This document shows positions 29,362-41,284 of a stretch of DNA of 64,000 nt, in pieces. Each line of letters opens with the position of its first letter. The first letter of the stretch is position 1. Both the position numbers and the translations under genes were made by a program. The stretch comes from Prunella strophiata (lineage: Eukaryota; Chordata; Aves; Passeriformes; Prunellidae). The notes beneath the pieces were generated by a model, which was not told the DNA's origin, searched no databases, and was given only the letters and a program-made list of their open reading frames with translations. The stretch is from assembly GCA_036583965.1 (NCBI GenBank), contig JAZBQD010000026.1, forward strand, positions 2,725,400-2,789,399, read 5' to 3'.

Positions 29362-30110
29362 CCCCCGGCCGAGGCGCGCTGCCGCAGGCGCCCGGCGGCT
29401 CCCCCGCCCGTGCGGAACTACAGCTCCCGGCCGGCACCGCTCGCCGGCCCGCCGGGGGATGCCGGGCGCCGTAGTTACAGCCGCCTGCTGAAAGTTCCCC
29501 GCGGCATCGGCGGGGGGGCCCTTGCCGGAGCTCCCCGGCGTGGCCCAGCGCCGTGCGGGCCGCGGCAGCCCGCGGGGAGCGGCCCGGGATGGAGGTGCGG
29601 GCGGCCGCGGGGCCCGGCGCCCGCGGGGTAAGGGCGCTGCGCGGGGTGAGGGCGCGGCCGCGGGGCGAGGCCGGCGGCCGGCGCGGGGAAAGGCCGGCGC
29701 TGTCCCCTCAAGCACCGCCCGGGACGGACCCCCCCGAGGCGGGGCAGGGCAGCCGGGTGTTCCCGCTGCCCTCACGGGCACCTCCTCCTCCTTCCCCGGG
29801 CGGTGTGGGGCGGTGCTGGGGCTCAGCCCGCGCTGCTCGTGGCTCTGGGGGAGGCTGGGCGTGGGGAGGTGGCGGGCTCGGGGCTTGCTGGGGGCGTGTG
29901 GGAGCCGTCCCTGCTCCTCTGTCCGGCCCCTCCCCGGCTCCATTGCCCGGTCCAGGTGGTGCCGGGGATTTCTGTTACCCGCAGGCTCTGCCCCGGCCGC
30001 CGGGGATGGTCCCTGCTCTGCCCTTCTCCTCCCGCCGGCCCCAGCCGCCCGCAGGAGCTCACCCGCACCTGCCCCAGCTCTGCATTTAACAAAAACGTCT
30101 CCAAATCCTC
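29362..30110 (+). promoter_or_regulatory. Orphan CpG island with paired SBS/ZNF143-like motifs
   Basis: This strongly CpG-rich block belongs to no gene I recognise. It has ACTACAGCTCCCGG at 29417-29430 on the plus strand and ACTACGGCGCCCGGCATCC on the minus strand at 29457-29475. Both fit the ACTAC-N4-CCC spacing of the Staf/ZNF143 (SBS) site, which is typical of housekeeping promoters. A possible first coding exon follows (see 29589-29627). It may be the promoter of an unrecognised transcript, a lncRNA, or a distal AMOT promoter. Confidence 0.7.
29589..29627 (+). CDS. Possible first coding exon in orphan CpG island
   Basis: The ATG at 29589 opens a frame of 13 codons (MEVRAAAGPGARG) ending exactly at a GTAAGG donor (GT at 29628-29629). 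A second donor, GTGAGG, follows at about 29646. The peptide is low-complexity Ala/Gly/Arg and I do not recognise it. No partner exon with matching phase could be identified, so this is only a candidate. Confidence 0.25.
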
Positions 30111-33100
30111 CGCTTTGATCTCTGAGAGAGCAGATTTGGAGGGTGATAATCCCCGAGGGGTTAAAAGCTTTGCATCCGTGCCTTGGTTCGGCCGTGCCCG
30201 GCACGGTCGTTGTGGATTTCATTCACAGACTGAGTCAGGCAGGGCCATAAATATTCACCGTGGCTTCTACCACACGCTCTAAGCAGCTCAAACCCCATCT
30301 GCCTCAGTTCCAGGATACTTTTTTGGGGAAGGTGAGGGCTGGAAAGCCAAATCTTCATTGTGGAGGAGCTGTGGTGATGTTGAACACCCACTGCTTTTCT
30401 TGGTGCTGGCACCGGCCAAGGGCTGGCTGCACACGGAGGGATAGCCCAGCACTTCCATATTTCAGGCTCCTGGGGGCTGTTCAGACTTCTCACGACACCC
30501 AGGCCCTGACTCTGGCATCCTCACCTGCACTGTCCCATCATAACATGCACAAAGAAGATCTCCACTCAGTTTTCAGGTTAAAATTTTCAGCATCGCCTCT
30601 GATAAATGATTCTTAATTTAGCCCCAATGCAGTATAAAATGGAAAAATCTGTTGTAGTTAATTTTTCATTTTTATTCCACTTTCTAATGATAATTTTTCA
30701 TTAAGCATCTAATCACATCCTAGCATTTCTCATCAGCAAGGCTCAAGGTGCTTTACTAAAGAGGGAAAATATGATTATTCAAATTATCCTTATTAAAGCT
30801 TGGGTTTTGGGCAGCTTCTGCAGTTAATACAGGCCATAAATAATTAAAAGTATAATCTAATTAGGAGAAATCCCCAGTGTAAACTGAAAGTGCCACACTG
30901 AAGAAGGCAGTGTCCAAAGGCATGGCATTGTAACCTAATCTCCCTGATCAGAACAGTATCCCATTAACCCACAAATCTCCCCTCTGCTGACCTGTCTGCC
31001 CCTAGGACAGGTAATTCCATGTGCTGGATCCAAGGGAGGGAGTCTCAGTGACCAAAAGCAGCCTGGAGAGTGGTCTAGTGAAGTTCCTTGGCATTTGAAT
31101 AGAGATCTTGTGTTTACCAAAATATCCAGCCTGAGCTGAGGAGGGTCAGGCCATAGAACTGATGGAGTATTTTAGCAGAAACAGGGTTCAGAAATAAGCA
31201 TTGCTCAAACTGGAGTCCAGAAGATACAAAAAAAGGTTGTGGCCTGGTTTTAGTTCATCCACATCCTAAATAGAAATCTGACCTGAAACTTGCTCTGAGC
31301 TCTTTGTCAAATTTCAAAAGTTGGACGTGGGCTTTCCTGTTTGGGAATTTAGTTTGCTTGTGCTAAACTGGGTCTGTGTATCCCGACACCTGTGTGTCCT
31401 GCTGGGGGCTGGCTACATCAGGATCACTGTTTATCCACATAATTCAGCAGCAGGACTCTGTGGATGAAGTCCTTGTTCTCATTCCAAGTACCTGCTGTCA
31501 CATCTGAGTTATTCTGTGGGAATGTTTCTGCTCTGCTCTGTGCTTACCCAGTGCTCAGCAATGACCTAATTGCAACCTTCTCGTTAGGCAGAGAAATTTC
31601 TGAGTTTGGCTTTGCAGTTCACCTTCTCAGCAAGTAAATCTCTGCTCTGTAACAGCATCTACCATCACTGAGCCCAGTGTTCATGAGGGATCATGAGGCT
31701 GATGAGGGCAGAGTTTGTCTCTACAGCTTCTCCCACTGCAGCATTGCCATGTCTAACTCAGAGCAGGTGTAGACCATGTTGTTAATGAAAATTCCTGAGC
31801 TTGGTGATCTTTAGCAGCTTTCTTACCACTAAACACCTGCACCTGTGTTGGTCTGGTGTTGTGTAATTTCCTTGTAAGTTGGTGATATAAGAGCAGCTAC
31901 AAATAAAGCTGAAAAAGCCCAGACTGCCTTTCTGTCTAAGTCTGATGTGGCTTAATCTTGGCCAAGGTGGTGTAATTTTCAAATGTAACTCAAAGGGATG
32001 CTGATTGAAATGAGTCCCAAAGTTCCTTAGGTTCTTGGACAGACCTGTATCTTGATATATCTGAGCTGTAATTTCTTCTTTTGTATCATGTTGACTGTAG
32101 GTCAGTCTCATTGCTGGAAGCTCTGAGTGGTGAGGCAGGGCTGGAACTCCCAGTAATGCTGGTGGTACTGGGATGTGCTGCACATGGCAGGGGAGGACCT
32201 GCAGAAATGAGCAAGCTGGGAGTGCAGACATTTTGAGCAGCAGAATGAGGGAGGGTGAGGGGGAAAAATAGAAAAGCCAGGAATAAAAACTAAACCACCA
32301 CCAGGGCTGTAGGTGATGATGGGTTCCCTGAGAACATTCTCATGTGCTTCTTAGGAGAGGGAGGAGAGGAGCTTTCCTGGAGAAGTGCATTTCCACACAA
32401 TGAAGCTTTTGGTTTCTTCCCTTGCACATTTGTAGAGCACTGACATCTTTCTTTCCCTTACCCCAGGAGACATTCCCATTTCCTTTCATTTACCAGGGTT
32501 TGGAAGGAGATGAGGCACTGTTGGGCTCCCTTATTAACTTCACCTGTGGGAAGCTCCACATAAATCCCTGGATTTCCCAGTCCTGACACCCAGGAGGTGT
32601 TTGTGGAGCTGAACACAAGGTGGAGGTTCCTGCACAGGGAGTGTTTGATGCTGTCCCAGTCCTGAGCCTGTGACTCTTAATCCTGCCTTGCTTTGAAGTC
32701 TGAAGCTCAGGAGTCTGCATTAATGATCAAGGGGCAGAGCTGAATACAGAATTCCTATGTCACAAAGGTAAAGGTGTGGGTAGGAATGTGGGAAGAAAAT
32801 ATTTAAGAGCAGCCTGACATGTATAGTTAATAATATTAAAAAAGTAATCATGTTAATGTCCTATAGGTGCTCAAGGCTTTGAGCATCTTCTCATCCCTTG
32901 TAGATCACTGGTGTCTGGCTGGATCCTGTCATGTGCACAATATTAAATTCCTTGAAGAGTAGAAAACTTCAGGTTTGAAAACTCTTGTCCTTCTCTGCAG
33001 TGGGAAACTTGCTCTGCCCCCTTAGGCAGGAATGTCTGTTCCTCATGCAGTGTTTCAGAGCTGTGCTTGGCATTTGGCTGTCACTCTGCCAAGTGTCAGT

Positions 33101-36100
33101 GATCCCTGAATGCTTAAAAAGTTCCTTGGGACTCTCAGCAGATGTGAAGCTCTTCTAAATTTGAGATCTGTCAGGAGCAGAATGCATTAGAACAATTATT
33201 CCTGACTTTGACTTACGACTGTGTTAAAACTCACTTATTTTTACCACAGAGTGCATTCTTTTTAGGGCTCTGAGCTGGTTTCTCTAATTCAGGAGCTGTT
33301 CTTCCCAATTTTTACTTCATAAAGGAAAAGAGTCAAAAGAGCTGTGTGTGTTGCTACACATAATATACAGATATATACAGCATTATGAAGTCTTGTGTAT
33401 ATTTTTTTTTGTGTGAACACAGGATTTCTTTATGTATTTAATACCTTAGTGTAAATGAATATTTATGGAGGTGTCTGTGGTTTTTGGGTCAGCTGTGTCA
33501 GGTAAAAATTTGATCCAACTCCCATGAGAAAAACCCCACCTCTGACATTGCATTCCCTTCTTGTCCCTGGAGAATTAAAAAGACAAAATATTTTAAGCCA
33601 TTGAACGTGCACTGAGCTTTAGTTCATTAGCTAAAAGGAGTAGGATGTCTTTCCACAGCTACATTCAAAAGTGAAGAACAAAAAGCTACCTTGAAAAATG
33701 GCCTTTGGGAAGCAGATGGCAGAAGCCAAGAAACTTGAGCCCTTTGCTAATGAATACTCTGTCCTTAACATTGTCTCTTTTGTTTCCCACACTTCCATGA
33801 GCTGCACACGGATTCAATTTGCCAGTTTTTAACCCTTCTTCCTGATGCCTGATCCGAGCACAGTTTGGCAGCTGGGACAGCTGGCACTGAGGTGCTTGGA
33901 TTGGGGTTTATTTTTGCTGCCTCTTTGTCCCTGTGCAAGCTGTGGCTCAGGTGTGTAAGACAGCCCAGGAGACATGGCTTGGGTGCATCCTGGGGAGAGG
34001 GAATCAAAGCTTTTCCAGCTTCCTGGCAAAGGCTGGGACAGAGACAGGGCTGGGAGCAGGTTTGCTTTGATGGAAACACAGCAGCATTCCCACTGTGGCT
34101 CCTGTTGGGGAAGGTGTTGGAGCTGTGTGAGGACTTTTTTAAGGAGAGCTCGTTTTCTTGGCATAGCCCAAAAATTGATGGAAAGTCAGGGTGGAGCCAA
34201 GGGATTTGGCATCATGGGAATTTCTCACACCAGCTTGTCTTTGTGTGGCAGCACCACAGAAGTGCTTTCTGCTGAGAGAAGCATTTACATCAGATGTTTA
34301 TTTGAGACAGTGAAATTTATTCCACTGAGTGATGATTGCCCAGAGTAAGTGCAGTTCTTGGTAATGGCTGAGTTGTTTCCAAAAGCATAGCTAGCTCCTA
34401 GAGTTGCTGTTTGCTAAATTGTTAGGGACCTAATTAATCATCAATTTAAAACAAAATAGCATTTCATATCAAGAATATAATGCACTTTAATCCCTCATTT
34501 TTCTCTTGATAACTGTTGAACAAAGATCACCAGCAGAGAGTGCTGGTGCTCTTCCAGAATGTGGCAGCAGCTTTTGAAAATGATTGTAAAATCTAATCAG
34601 ACTTCTTTCCATAATTCTATTTTTAGTTTTTCATTTACATGAAAATGAAATGTTAATCAATTACCTGTAACTTGATATCTTGCTCTCTTTAATTATCAGT
34701 CTTTTTGTAGCTTACTTCAAGGGAAAGACTGGTTTTAGGAGCATATTTATGTATTCATAAAAATTCTAATTGGCACTTTTTGGAGCAGTTATTTAAGAGA
34801 AATTAATCTATTTTGTTTCAATATGTTTTTTGTACCTAACATTTTTTTCTCCTTTCATTTCTCTTCTTTAATTTCATGTTCAGAACAAGCTGGTTTCAGT
34901 ACAGCTTCTCCGTAGCAGGGGAAGATGGTTCTGCTTCTGCAATTAGCAGAGCTCTTGCGTGCACATGGCACTCAGTGTTTCACTGAGACCATGCCTTTAC
35001 CCTTCCCAGGCAGTGCAAGGTTGCTCCCAGCCAGAGATTGCTGTTGGTTGGGCCTCTTTCATTTCTCACTTTGGAGTCTGCTTCTGACATCAGCATTAAA
35101 AATGAGTTGCAAGAGCTTTAAATCAAAGAGCACCCCCTGTTCCCCATCCCTGTGGTATTTATCAATACAGCTGCACCATTTTAAGGCCTGGAGGCTTTGA
35201 AGAGGTTGGGCTTTTTGGTATCAAATCAGCCATGGTTGTCCCCTCTTAGGCTTTATGGTCATTGAAATATCAGGATTAGCAAGTCTGGTTTTTGCTGCAG
35301 AACCTGCTGTACATCTTGTTCACTTGTAATTTCACACAATCTTTAGTCCTTGAGAACAAATAAATACTGTGCTGAAGTTCAGTGCTTCCATGCCTTACTC
35401 TTACAGTTCACTCTGGTCCAAATCCACTGGAAGCTGAAGGAATCTTTCAATTAATTCCAGCAGATTTTAAAGACACATCTCTTTTTAAGGAGACTTGAGA
35501 GGTAAGAGTGCAGAGAAGCAAGGGAGTGATCAACTTTGCTACACCAAGGTTGTTAACATAACAGACACCAGTTAAAGGCTTACAGGTCCATCTTTGGGAG
35601 AAGAACAGTGTTTTGTAAAGAAATCACTTTGTCCAGACTAACCTTATTTTGCCCAAACTTCATTTAACTGCAGGGCACTGAGGTGTGAATGCATTTAGGG
35701 CAAAGCTGAAACATTTGTTTTTCCATGGTTGGCAGTTGTTTACCACTCTCCTGGATACACAGCTCTCTTCTGCAGTTCTGCACAGACAGGGGCCAAGGTT
35801 CAGCAGTTAGAATAATTCTCCTTACAGGTGGTACCTGATCAATCACCTCACGGGTGACATGTCACTGCTGACCTCTATATTACATTTCACTGTGGTAAGC
35901 TGTTCCTTTTCTCCCCCTTCCTTGCAGGCCTTTTCTTCACCCCAGGAACCATGCTGCACTTGAGTTACAATCCATTAGAGGCACCTCCCAGACTGACAGA
36001 CTTTTAAAACTCTTCACACGCAGCAGCATGAAAAATCTTAGATGAGCTGGGGCTGTGTTACAGTGTAAATCACAGTAGAGACAGGACATGAAGCTGGCTT

Positions 36101-36150
36101 TGCAGAGGTTTCTGTATCAGTTACTTCCCTCCCAGAAGTTATGTGGTCAT
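30111..36150. other. Intergenic region, no recognised gene
   Basis: I see no exon series here. Two AT-rich blocks with many TAAT/ATTA homeodomain-type cores (about 30600-30880 and 34400-34860) look like possible conserved non-coding elements, but conservation cannot be judged from one sequence. Confidence 0.5.
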
Positions 36151-36156
36151 CAAAGT

Positions 36157-36745
36157 TTTATTGTGTAGAATTGGTAAAATAATACACTTATACAGAAAGA
36201 CACAGCAGTTACTTAGTGAAGGCCAGAGGAATAAGTAGTGTGTAACTGTTCCTGCTGGTGTGTTTTGAGAAGTAGAATTTTTCTAGCAATTCCATGCATG
36301 TCAAGTTTGATGGTGGTAATTTCTGGTGCTCTTGATCTGTGAATAGCTGTTCTTGCCATCTTGGTGAATTATAACTCGTGTAGTTCATGCCTCGATCCCT
36401 TGTCTGTCTGATTCTGTTTCCCTTCAGAAATTCGTAGTTGCTCTCCAGCTGTACCCAACAGCAGGACCCAAGGGTGACCTTCCAGACCTTGTTACAGCCC
36501 AGGGCTGGATGCAGCAGCAACACCAAATCCTCTGCATATGACTTAAAGATGGCCATGGCCACCCTGAAGGTGCTGGGTGCTAAAACCAGGTGGTGAGGCA
36601 GCAGCAAAAGCTGCAATACTGCATGTCTGAGCTCACTGGACAAGTGGGCAGCAAGGCAGGGCCTCTGCAAGTGCAGACCAAACTCCCAGCCTGACTTTGA
36701 ACCCACCACTCGACCTTCTGGTACCTTGGTGCTTTCTCCACACAT
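36157..36745 (-). CDS. Unrecognised 178-codon ORF with downstream poly(A) signal (doubtful)
   Basis: On the minus strand an ATG at 36745 opens 178 codons, ending with a stop at 36209-36211. An AATAAA lies about 50 nt after the stop (complement of TTTATT near 36157-36162). An in-frame TAA lies 12 nt upstream of the ATG, so the start is bounded. I recognise no domain, signal peptide or membrane segment. An ORF of this length is expected about once by chance in 64 kb, so it may be spurious, a lncRNA last exon, or an old retrocopy. Confidence 0.2.
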
Positions 36746-36865
36746 TTCTTGTGATTTTTACAAGGCTTTGAAATCTTTTAGTCTTGTTTTGATCTGTATT
36801 CCCAAACATGTGCTGTTGGTTGTCTTACTTCCTTTTATTCAGTGAGTGAGTGTCTGTCAAACACA

Positions 36866-37002
36866 CCTGGAAGCATCCAAGGCCAGGTTGGATGGAGCTT
36901 GGAGCCACCTGGGATGGTGGAAGGTGTCCCTGTCCAAGGCAGGGGGTGAAATGAGATGAGCTTTAAGGCCCCTTCCAACCCAAACCATTCTGGGATTACT
37001 GA
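36866..37002 (+). repeat. CR1 LINE 3' end fragment
   Basis: This short plus-strand CR1 shows 'catccaaggccaggttggat', 'ggtggaaggtgtccctgtcc' and 'ccccttccaacccaaacc', followed by a degraded ATTCTG tail. Confidence 0.9.
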
Positions 37003-39640
37003 CTTTGTCTTCTACGACAAGAAATACACTCTCCCTTTTCAGAAATTCCTGTTCCTTGTTCCTGCTCACATTCCTGGCAAACATCCTCAGCTCCTCAGCT
37101 CCTCTTCTTAGTTTTTTTTTTTTTTGCTGTTTCTTTGTGTTACTGTCTGTTACTGTAGGGTCATTATTTTGCCCAATAATGTATTTTATAGACAAAGAAC
37201 CCCTCACTTTGGTGGGGACGTTCTGTCTGGCCCTGAGAGCTAAATGCCACTTCTGAGCCTTGCTAACACTTTATTTTTATGTGCAAGAAGAAAAGCTCTG
37301 TGAAACTGGCCCGAGATCAGAGATGCACGGAAATGAATTCAGGGCCCTGTGCTGAGTGGATGCTGAGCTGAGCTGTGCTGTGTCTGTACAGGAGGGATAA
37401 TATCAGCAGCTTCCTGAGCTCCAGCTGCTGCGGACAAAGGGCGCCAGAGTTACAGCCATTCCTGGAGGAGGAACTTTAAGATGGAGGAATTTTAAAGAAT
37501 GTGAAGGACAACCTCTTAAAAAATTGTAGGTGGAGCAACTCCAGGTTTTCCTAAGCCCGAGATTTCTTCTCCTACTTTGAATTAGTTGCCGTTGTAGCGC
37601 TTATCTTTTGTGCTATTTAGCACAACCACCGTGACCTTTGTGTGATTGCATAAATTGGCCCGAGCACGTTGGAACAGTTATTAGGAACCCCTTTCTTGTG
37701 TTGTTTCCTGAATTCCCACATTGTGGCGTGATGTGTGTATGGAAACTGCTCGCTTCCTCCGCTGGCAGCCGTTCAGATGTGTGCTGGAGCTCCTGAGCAC
37801 CGGCCTGGGCGGGGAGCTGGGTGAAGGGAGGATACAGGGGGAGAGTGTTTTAAGGAAGAGAGGTTGGATTTCATGCAGCTTTGTTCTTTTGCAGTCCCGA
37901 TAAGGCTGGTATCTCCACTTGTGTGGGTTGAACATGAGCAGTGCTCCTGGAATAGGCAGCAGAGGAGCCGAGGTTAACACGCCTCAGGCAAGGCTCGCTG
38001 CTCCCCAGTGCCTGCATGAAGCAATGGTTGTGCTTTCCTGATGACTCTGCCTCCTCTCTTTACTCCCATATTTTCTTTGAGTATGTGGGAGGGAGACAGG
38101 ATGTGTGACTGAAGCACAGTTTCTAACTCTTTCCCTCGCTCTAGCTGTGCTAATTTCCCTTACAACGCTGCCCCACAGCATCCAGCAAATGCTGCCTTCA
38201 GTAGCTGCTTCTCCACTGCCTGTTTTTTTCCTTTGGCGTTTCAAACTGTAAGGTTATGGGATGTTAATGAGCTGTTTACATGTGTTCCTGCATTTCTTCC
38301 ATTAAAACATTCCAGTGAATGAATGTTGGTTATGAGAGGGGGAAAAAATGTTTGTAGATGCTGCATTTGGGATTTCTGTAATTCAACTTCCTGAATTTTT
38401 GGCCAAGTCTTTCTTTTCAATGCTAACATTTGGGAATGTCAGAAAGGATTTATTTGCTCAGAGTGATTAAAAGGTAAACGGCTGAATCATGCCATCTCTC
38501 CTGACATGAAGGCCAAATTTCACAGTGCAAGGATTTGATATATGGCCAGTTTTTGCACTTTCAGGTTTTTTTTTTTGGAAACTGGTGGCATCTTAGCCTC
38601 AAACCTTACCAAATTGGTACTGCTTAGTGGGCTTCATATTTGCATGATCAGGCCTTTATGTATTAAATCAGCTGTGGATACACCGTGACAGCTGCATTCA
38701 GTTTTTTGTTTGGCTCTTTTTTTTGAAATTACAAGGTAATGACCAGGAGCTGAGTGGAAGCTGTCACTGGGAGATTGTCCTCCTCTGGAGTTCAGGACAG
38801 GAATGGCCTCACTGGGGGAGGATTCCAGGGCTCCCTATGCAAAATCTGGAGGAGGAGGTGCATTGTGAGAAAGGCAGGGTATGATTGTTTGTACACAAAT
38901 AAGGACCTACTGAAGGACCAGTTTGTTATCTCTTGGCCTTGTTTAGACTGGGGACTTGCCCTGATTACAGGGGTGGGTGAGGAGAAGTTGGTGTTGCTTA
39001 GCCCATTCCAGAGCAAGAGCTTTGCCTCTCTGATGCAGACTGGTTCCACTGCAGAGCTGACTGTGTTACTGCCATTATTAATCCTCCATTAGGTCTTCCA
39101 AAACAAGACTGCCTTAAGTATTCCTTTTTAGCAGCATTTGGGATCCTTTTACAGGCTTTTGAATGGGGTCACATGCACAAAGGTGATGCGTCTATGCTTT
39201 GCTGTAAAGGTTGTGGAATGTTTAAAGATAAACTGTTTTAGGAGTTGAAATTCCACACTGATTCCAGGCACAAAAGCCTTCAGCAAAAGCCACCTCTGAA
39301 TATGACTACCATCTTTTATCATATGATAAAATGCTGAAACACAGCAAAATCAGAGTTGTATTTGGGGAGAACTGAAGTGTCTTCAGTCTCATCTTTCCAC
39401 AGTGACCATTATTTCCAGCTGTGGCAGAGTAGTAGAGGTCTGTGGATATTTCCTATTAGGATAGTCTAAGCTTTGGAAGATCATGTGATGTACATTTTGT
39501 TTTTAAGTAGATTATATACAGGGATCTCCTTTAATACCCTGCATATATGCAGTTAGTCATGATCAGTTCTTGCCTTGCTTTCATTTATTTTCAGCATTTG
39601 GCCAGCAAAAAGCAGGGGTGAGTCCTGGCCTGGTGTACAT
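37003..39640. other. Intergenic region, no recognised gene
   Basis: No gene is recognised. It contains simple T-rich tracts near 37111-37125 and 38562-38577. Confidence 0.6.
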
Positions 39641-39765
39641 TGCTATAAACCCATTTCAGTCCAGTGCCTTGGCAGGTGGTTTTGGTGGGGCTGACTCCTG
39701 TCGGTGCTCTCACAGCTGCCCAGGTGGCTCCTCCTGCAGAGGCACCAGGGCTGTCCTGGGGGGCA

Positions 39766-39835
39766 CTGGGCACAGCATCACCAGCCAGACCAGAGAGGGG
39801 CTGGGCACAGCATCACCAGCCAGGCCAGGGAGGGG
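39766..39835 (+). repeat. Tandem duplication, 35-bp unit, two copies
   Basis: Copy 1 spans 39766-39800 and copy 2 39801-39835. Both start CTGGGCACAGCATCACCAGC and differ at three positions. The duplication lies just upstream of the AMOT-side CR1. Confidence 0.9.
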
Positions 39836-39879
39836 ATTGTCCTGCTGTGCTGTGCTCTGCACTTGGGTGCTCTCACCTG

Positions 39880-40295
39880 GAATGTTTTGAGCCGTTTTGG
39901 GCACCACAATATAAAAAAAAATATGAAGCTTTTAGAAGAGTGCACAAAGGAGGCAATGAGGATTGGGAAAGGTCTAGATGGAAACTCTTATGAGGAGTGG
40001 CTGAGGTCACTTGGGGTGTTCAGCCTGGAGGAGACCTTGTTGTGGTCTTCACTCCCGAGGGGCAGTGGAGGGGCAGCTCCGATCTCTCTCTCTGTCAGCA
40101 GGGACAGGAGCCAAGGGAACGGCTGGAGCTGTGTCAGGGGAGGCTTAGGCTGGGTATTTGGAAAAGATTCTTGTCCCGGTGGGTGCTGGGGCACTGCCCA
40201 GGCTCCCCAGAGAATGGGCGCAGCCCTAAGGCTGCCAGAGCTCCAGGAGCGTTTGGGGTGGGGTTGTCGGGGTGCGTGTGCGGGGCCGGGGTCCG
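39880..40295 (+). repeat. CR1 LINE fragment running into the AMOT CpG island
   Basis: This plus-strand CR1 shows 'cttatgaggagtggctgagg', 'ttggggtgttcagcctggag', 'tctctgtcagcagggacagg' and 'agagctccaggagcgtttgg'. From 40256 it continues as 'gtggggttgtcggggtgcgt', which fits a CR1 tail (GTGGGATTGTTGGGGTGTCT-like) rich in CpG. The body is clear; the last 40 bases are less certain. Confidence 0.8.
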
Positions 40296-41000
40296 CAGCG
40301 CTGCTCCCCTCGGCTCGGCTCGGCCCGCTCCGTGTGTCCGTGTGTCCGTGTGTCCGCACACAATAGCGGCGGGCGGGCGGGCGGGCGGAGCGGGGGCGGC
40401 GCCGCGGGCGGGGCGGGCCCGGGGGCGGCGGCGCTTCCTGCCCGCCCCGGCCCAGCGCGTCCCGCGGGCCGCCCGCGCCCACAGCAGCGGAAGGAGGCGG
40501 AGGAGGGAGCCCGGCCGAGCCGCCCGTGCCGCCCGCCCCGCTGCGCTCCGTGCCGCCAGCCCGCCCGGCGCCGCTCCGCCGCCGCGCACAGGTACCCGCG
40601 GAGAAGCAGCAGCGCAGCCGAGCCCGCCCGGGCGCGATGCCGCGGGCCGCCCTTCGCTGCCGGGGCCGCGGGCGCTGCGACTGCCCCGGGCGGCGCTGCC
40701 ACTGACAGCCGAGCTGCCACCGCCGGGACGCGGACTTTCCCCTCTTTGTGTTTATTCTGCCGCTCTCGAGGTACCGCTATCCTCCCAGCGACCGCGGGCA
40801 GGTCCTGGCTGACTCTGGGATTTTTTTTAACCCCCCTTCCAGCTCGATTGTCTGTTCTGAAAGTATATTTATTTTTAATAAAAGAAAAAGTCGAGCCACA
40901 AATCCAGTTCGTATCACATTCCCCGTACTGAGGAGTCCGTTTTATTTCTGCGGTTAAAAAAAGTTTACTCCCCCTCCTCCAGTTTTATTGACACTGAGGA
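40256..41000 (+). promoter_or_regulatory. AMOT: AMOT CpG-island promoter
   Basis: This dense CpG island lies about 15 kb upstream of the first AMOT coding exon and in the same orientation. It contains a triplicated CGTGTGTC unit near 40331-40354, and a GGGC run at 40371-40385 (four G3 tracts with one-base loops) that could form a G-quadruplex. There is no TATA box. Its link to AMOT is inferred from position and from the strong donor at 41285 on the plus strand. Confidence 0.65.
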
Positions 41001-41284
41001 TGAAGAAGGATTTGCAAATGAAAGCGCCTTGAAATACAGCATCTTTTGGAGAGAGCTCTGCAGTTCTCCAGCCCGTTAAATCTCGAATTCCACCCTTTGC
41101 CCCTGCTGAATCCACTGTTCTGCCCTTTACTCTCTGGGGTAAAAAACCAAACAACAACAACAAAAAACCGAGGGGAAAAAGAATACCTTTGGCAGCAGGG
41201 AAGCTTTGTGTGACTGACCCAACGAGCTACAAGTGTCCAGTTTCTGAAAAGAAGAAAACCCTTTTGTCTTCAGCAGATCAGTAG
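40480..41284 (+). other. AMOT: Probable noncoding first exon of AMOT
   Basis: A strong donor, AG|GTAAGA, lies at 41283-41290, downstream of the CpG island. There is no long reading frame with a plausible product before it, as expected for a 5'UTR exon. The donor is well supported by sequence. The start is a guess within the island, and the exon could be much shorter. Confidence 0.4.

Noticed and set aside
29299..30222. Long minus-strand ORF of 307 codons across the orphan CpG island
   Set aside because: It is an effect of GC-rich sequence with few stop codons. The translation is low-complexity Arg/Ala/Pro with no domain, and its 3' part is CR1.
26581..40250. Search for TAF9B, the neighbour of PGK1 in mammals
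   Set aside because: No histone-fold or acidic-tail coding segment was seen on either strand, so it is not reported.
39997..40931. Several overlapping ORFs on both strands (up to 271 codons)
   Set aside because: They come from the CR1 body and the CpG island. Translations are Arg/Ala/Pro-rich and cross the repeat border.
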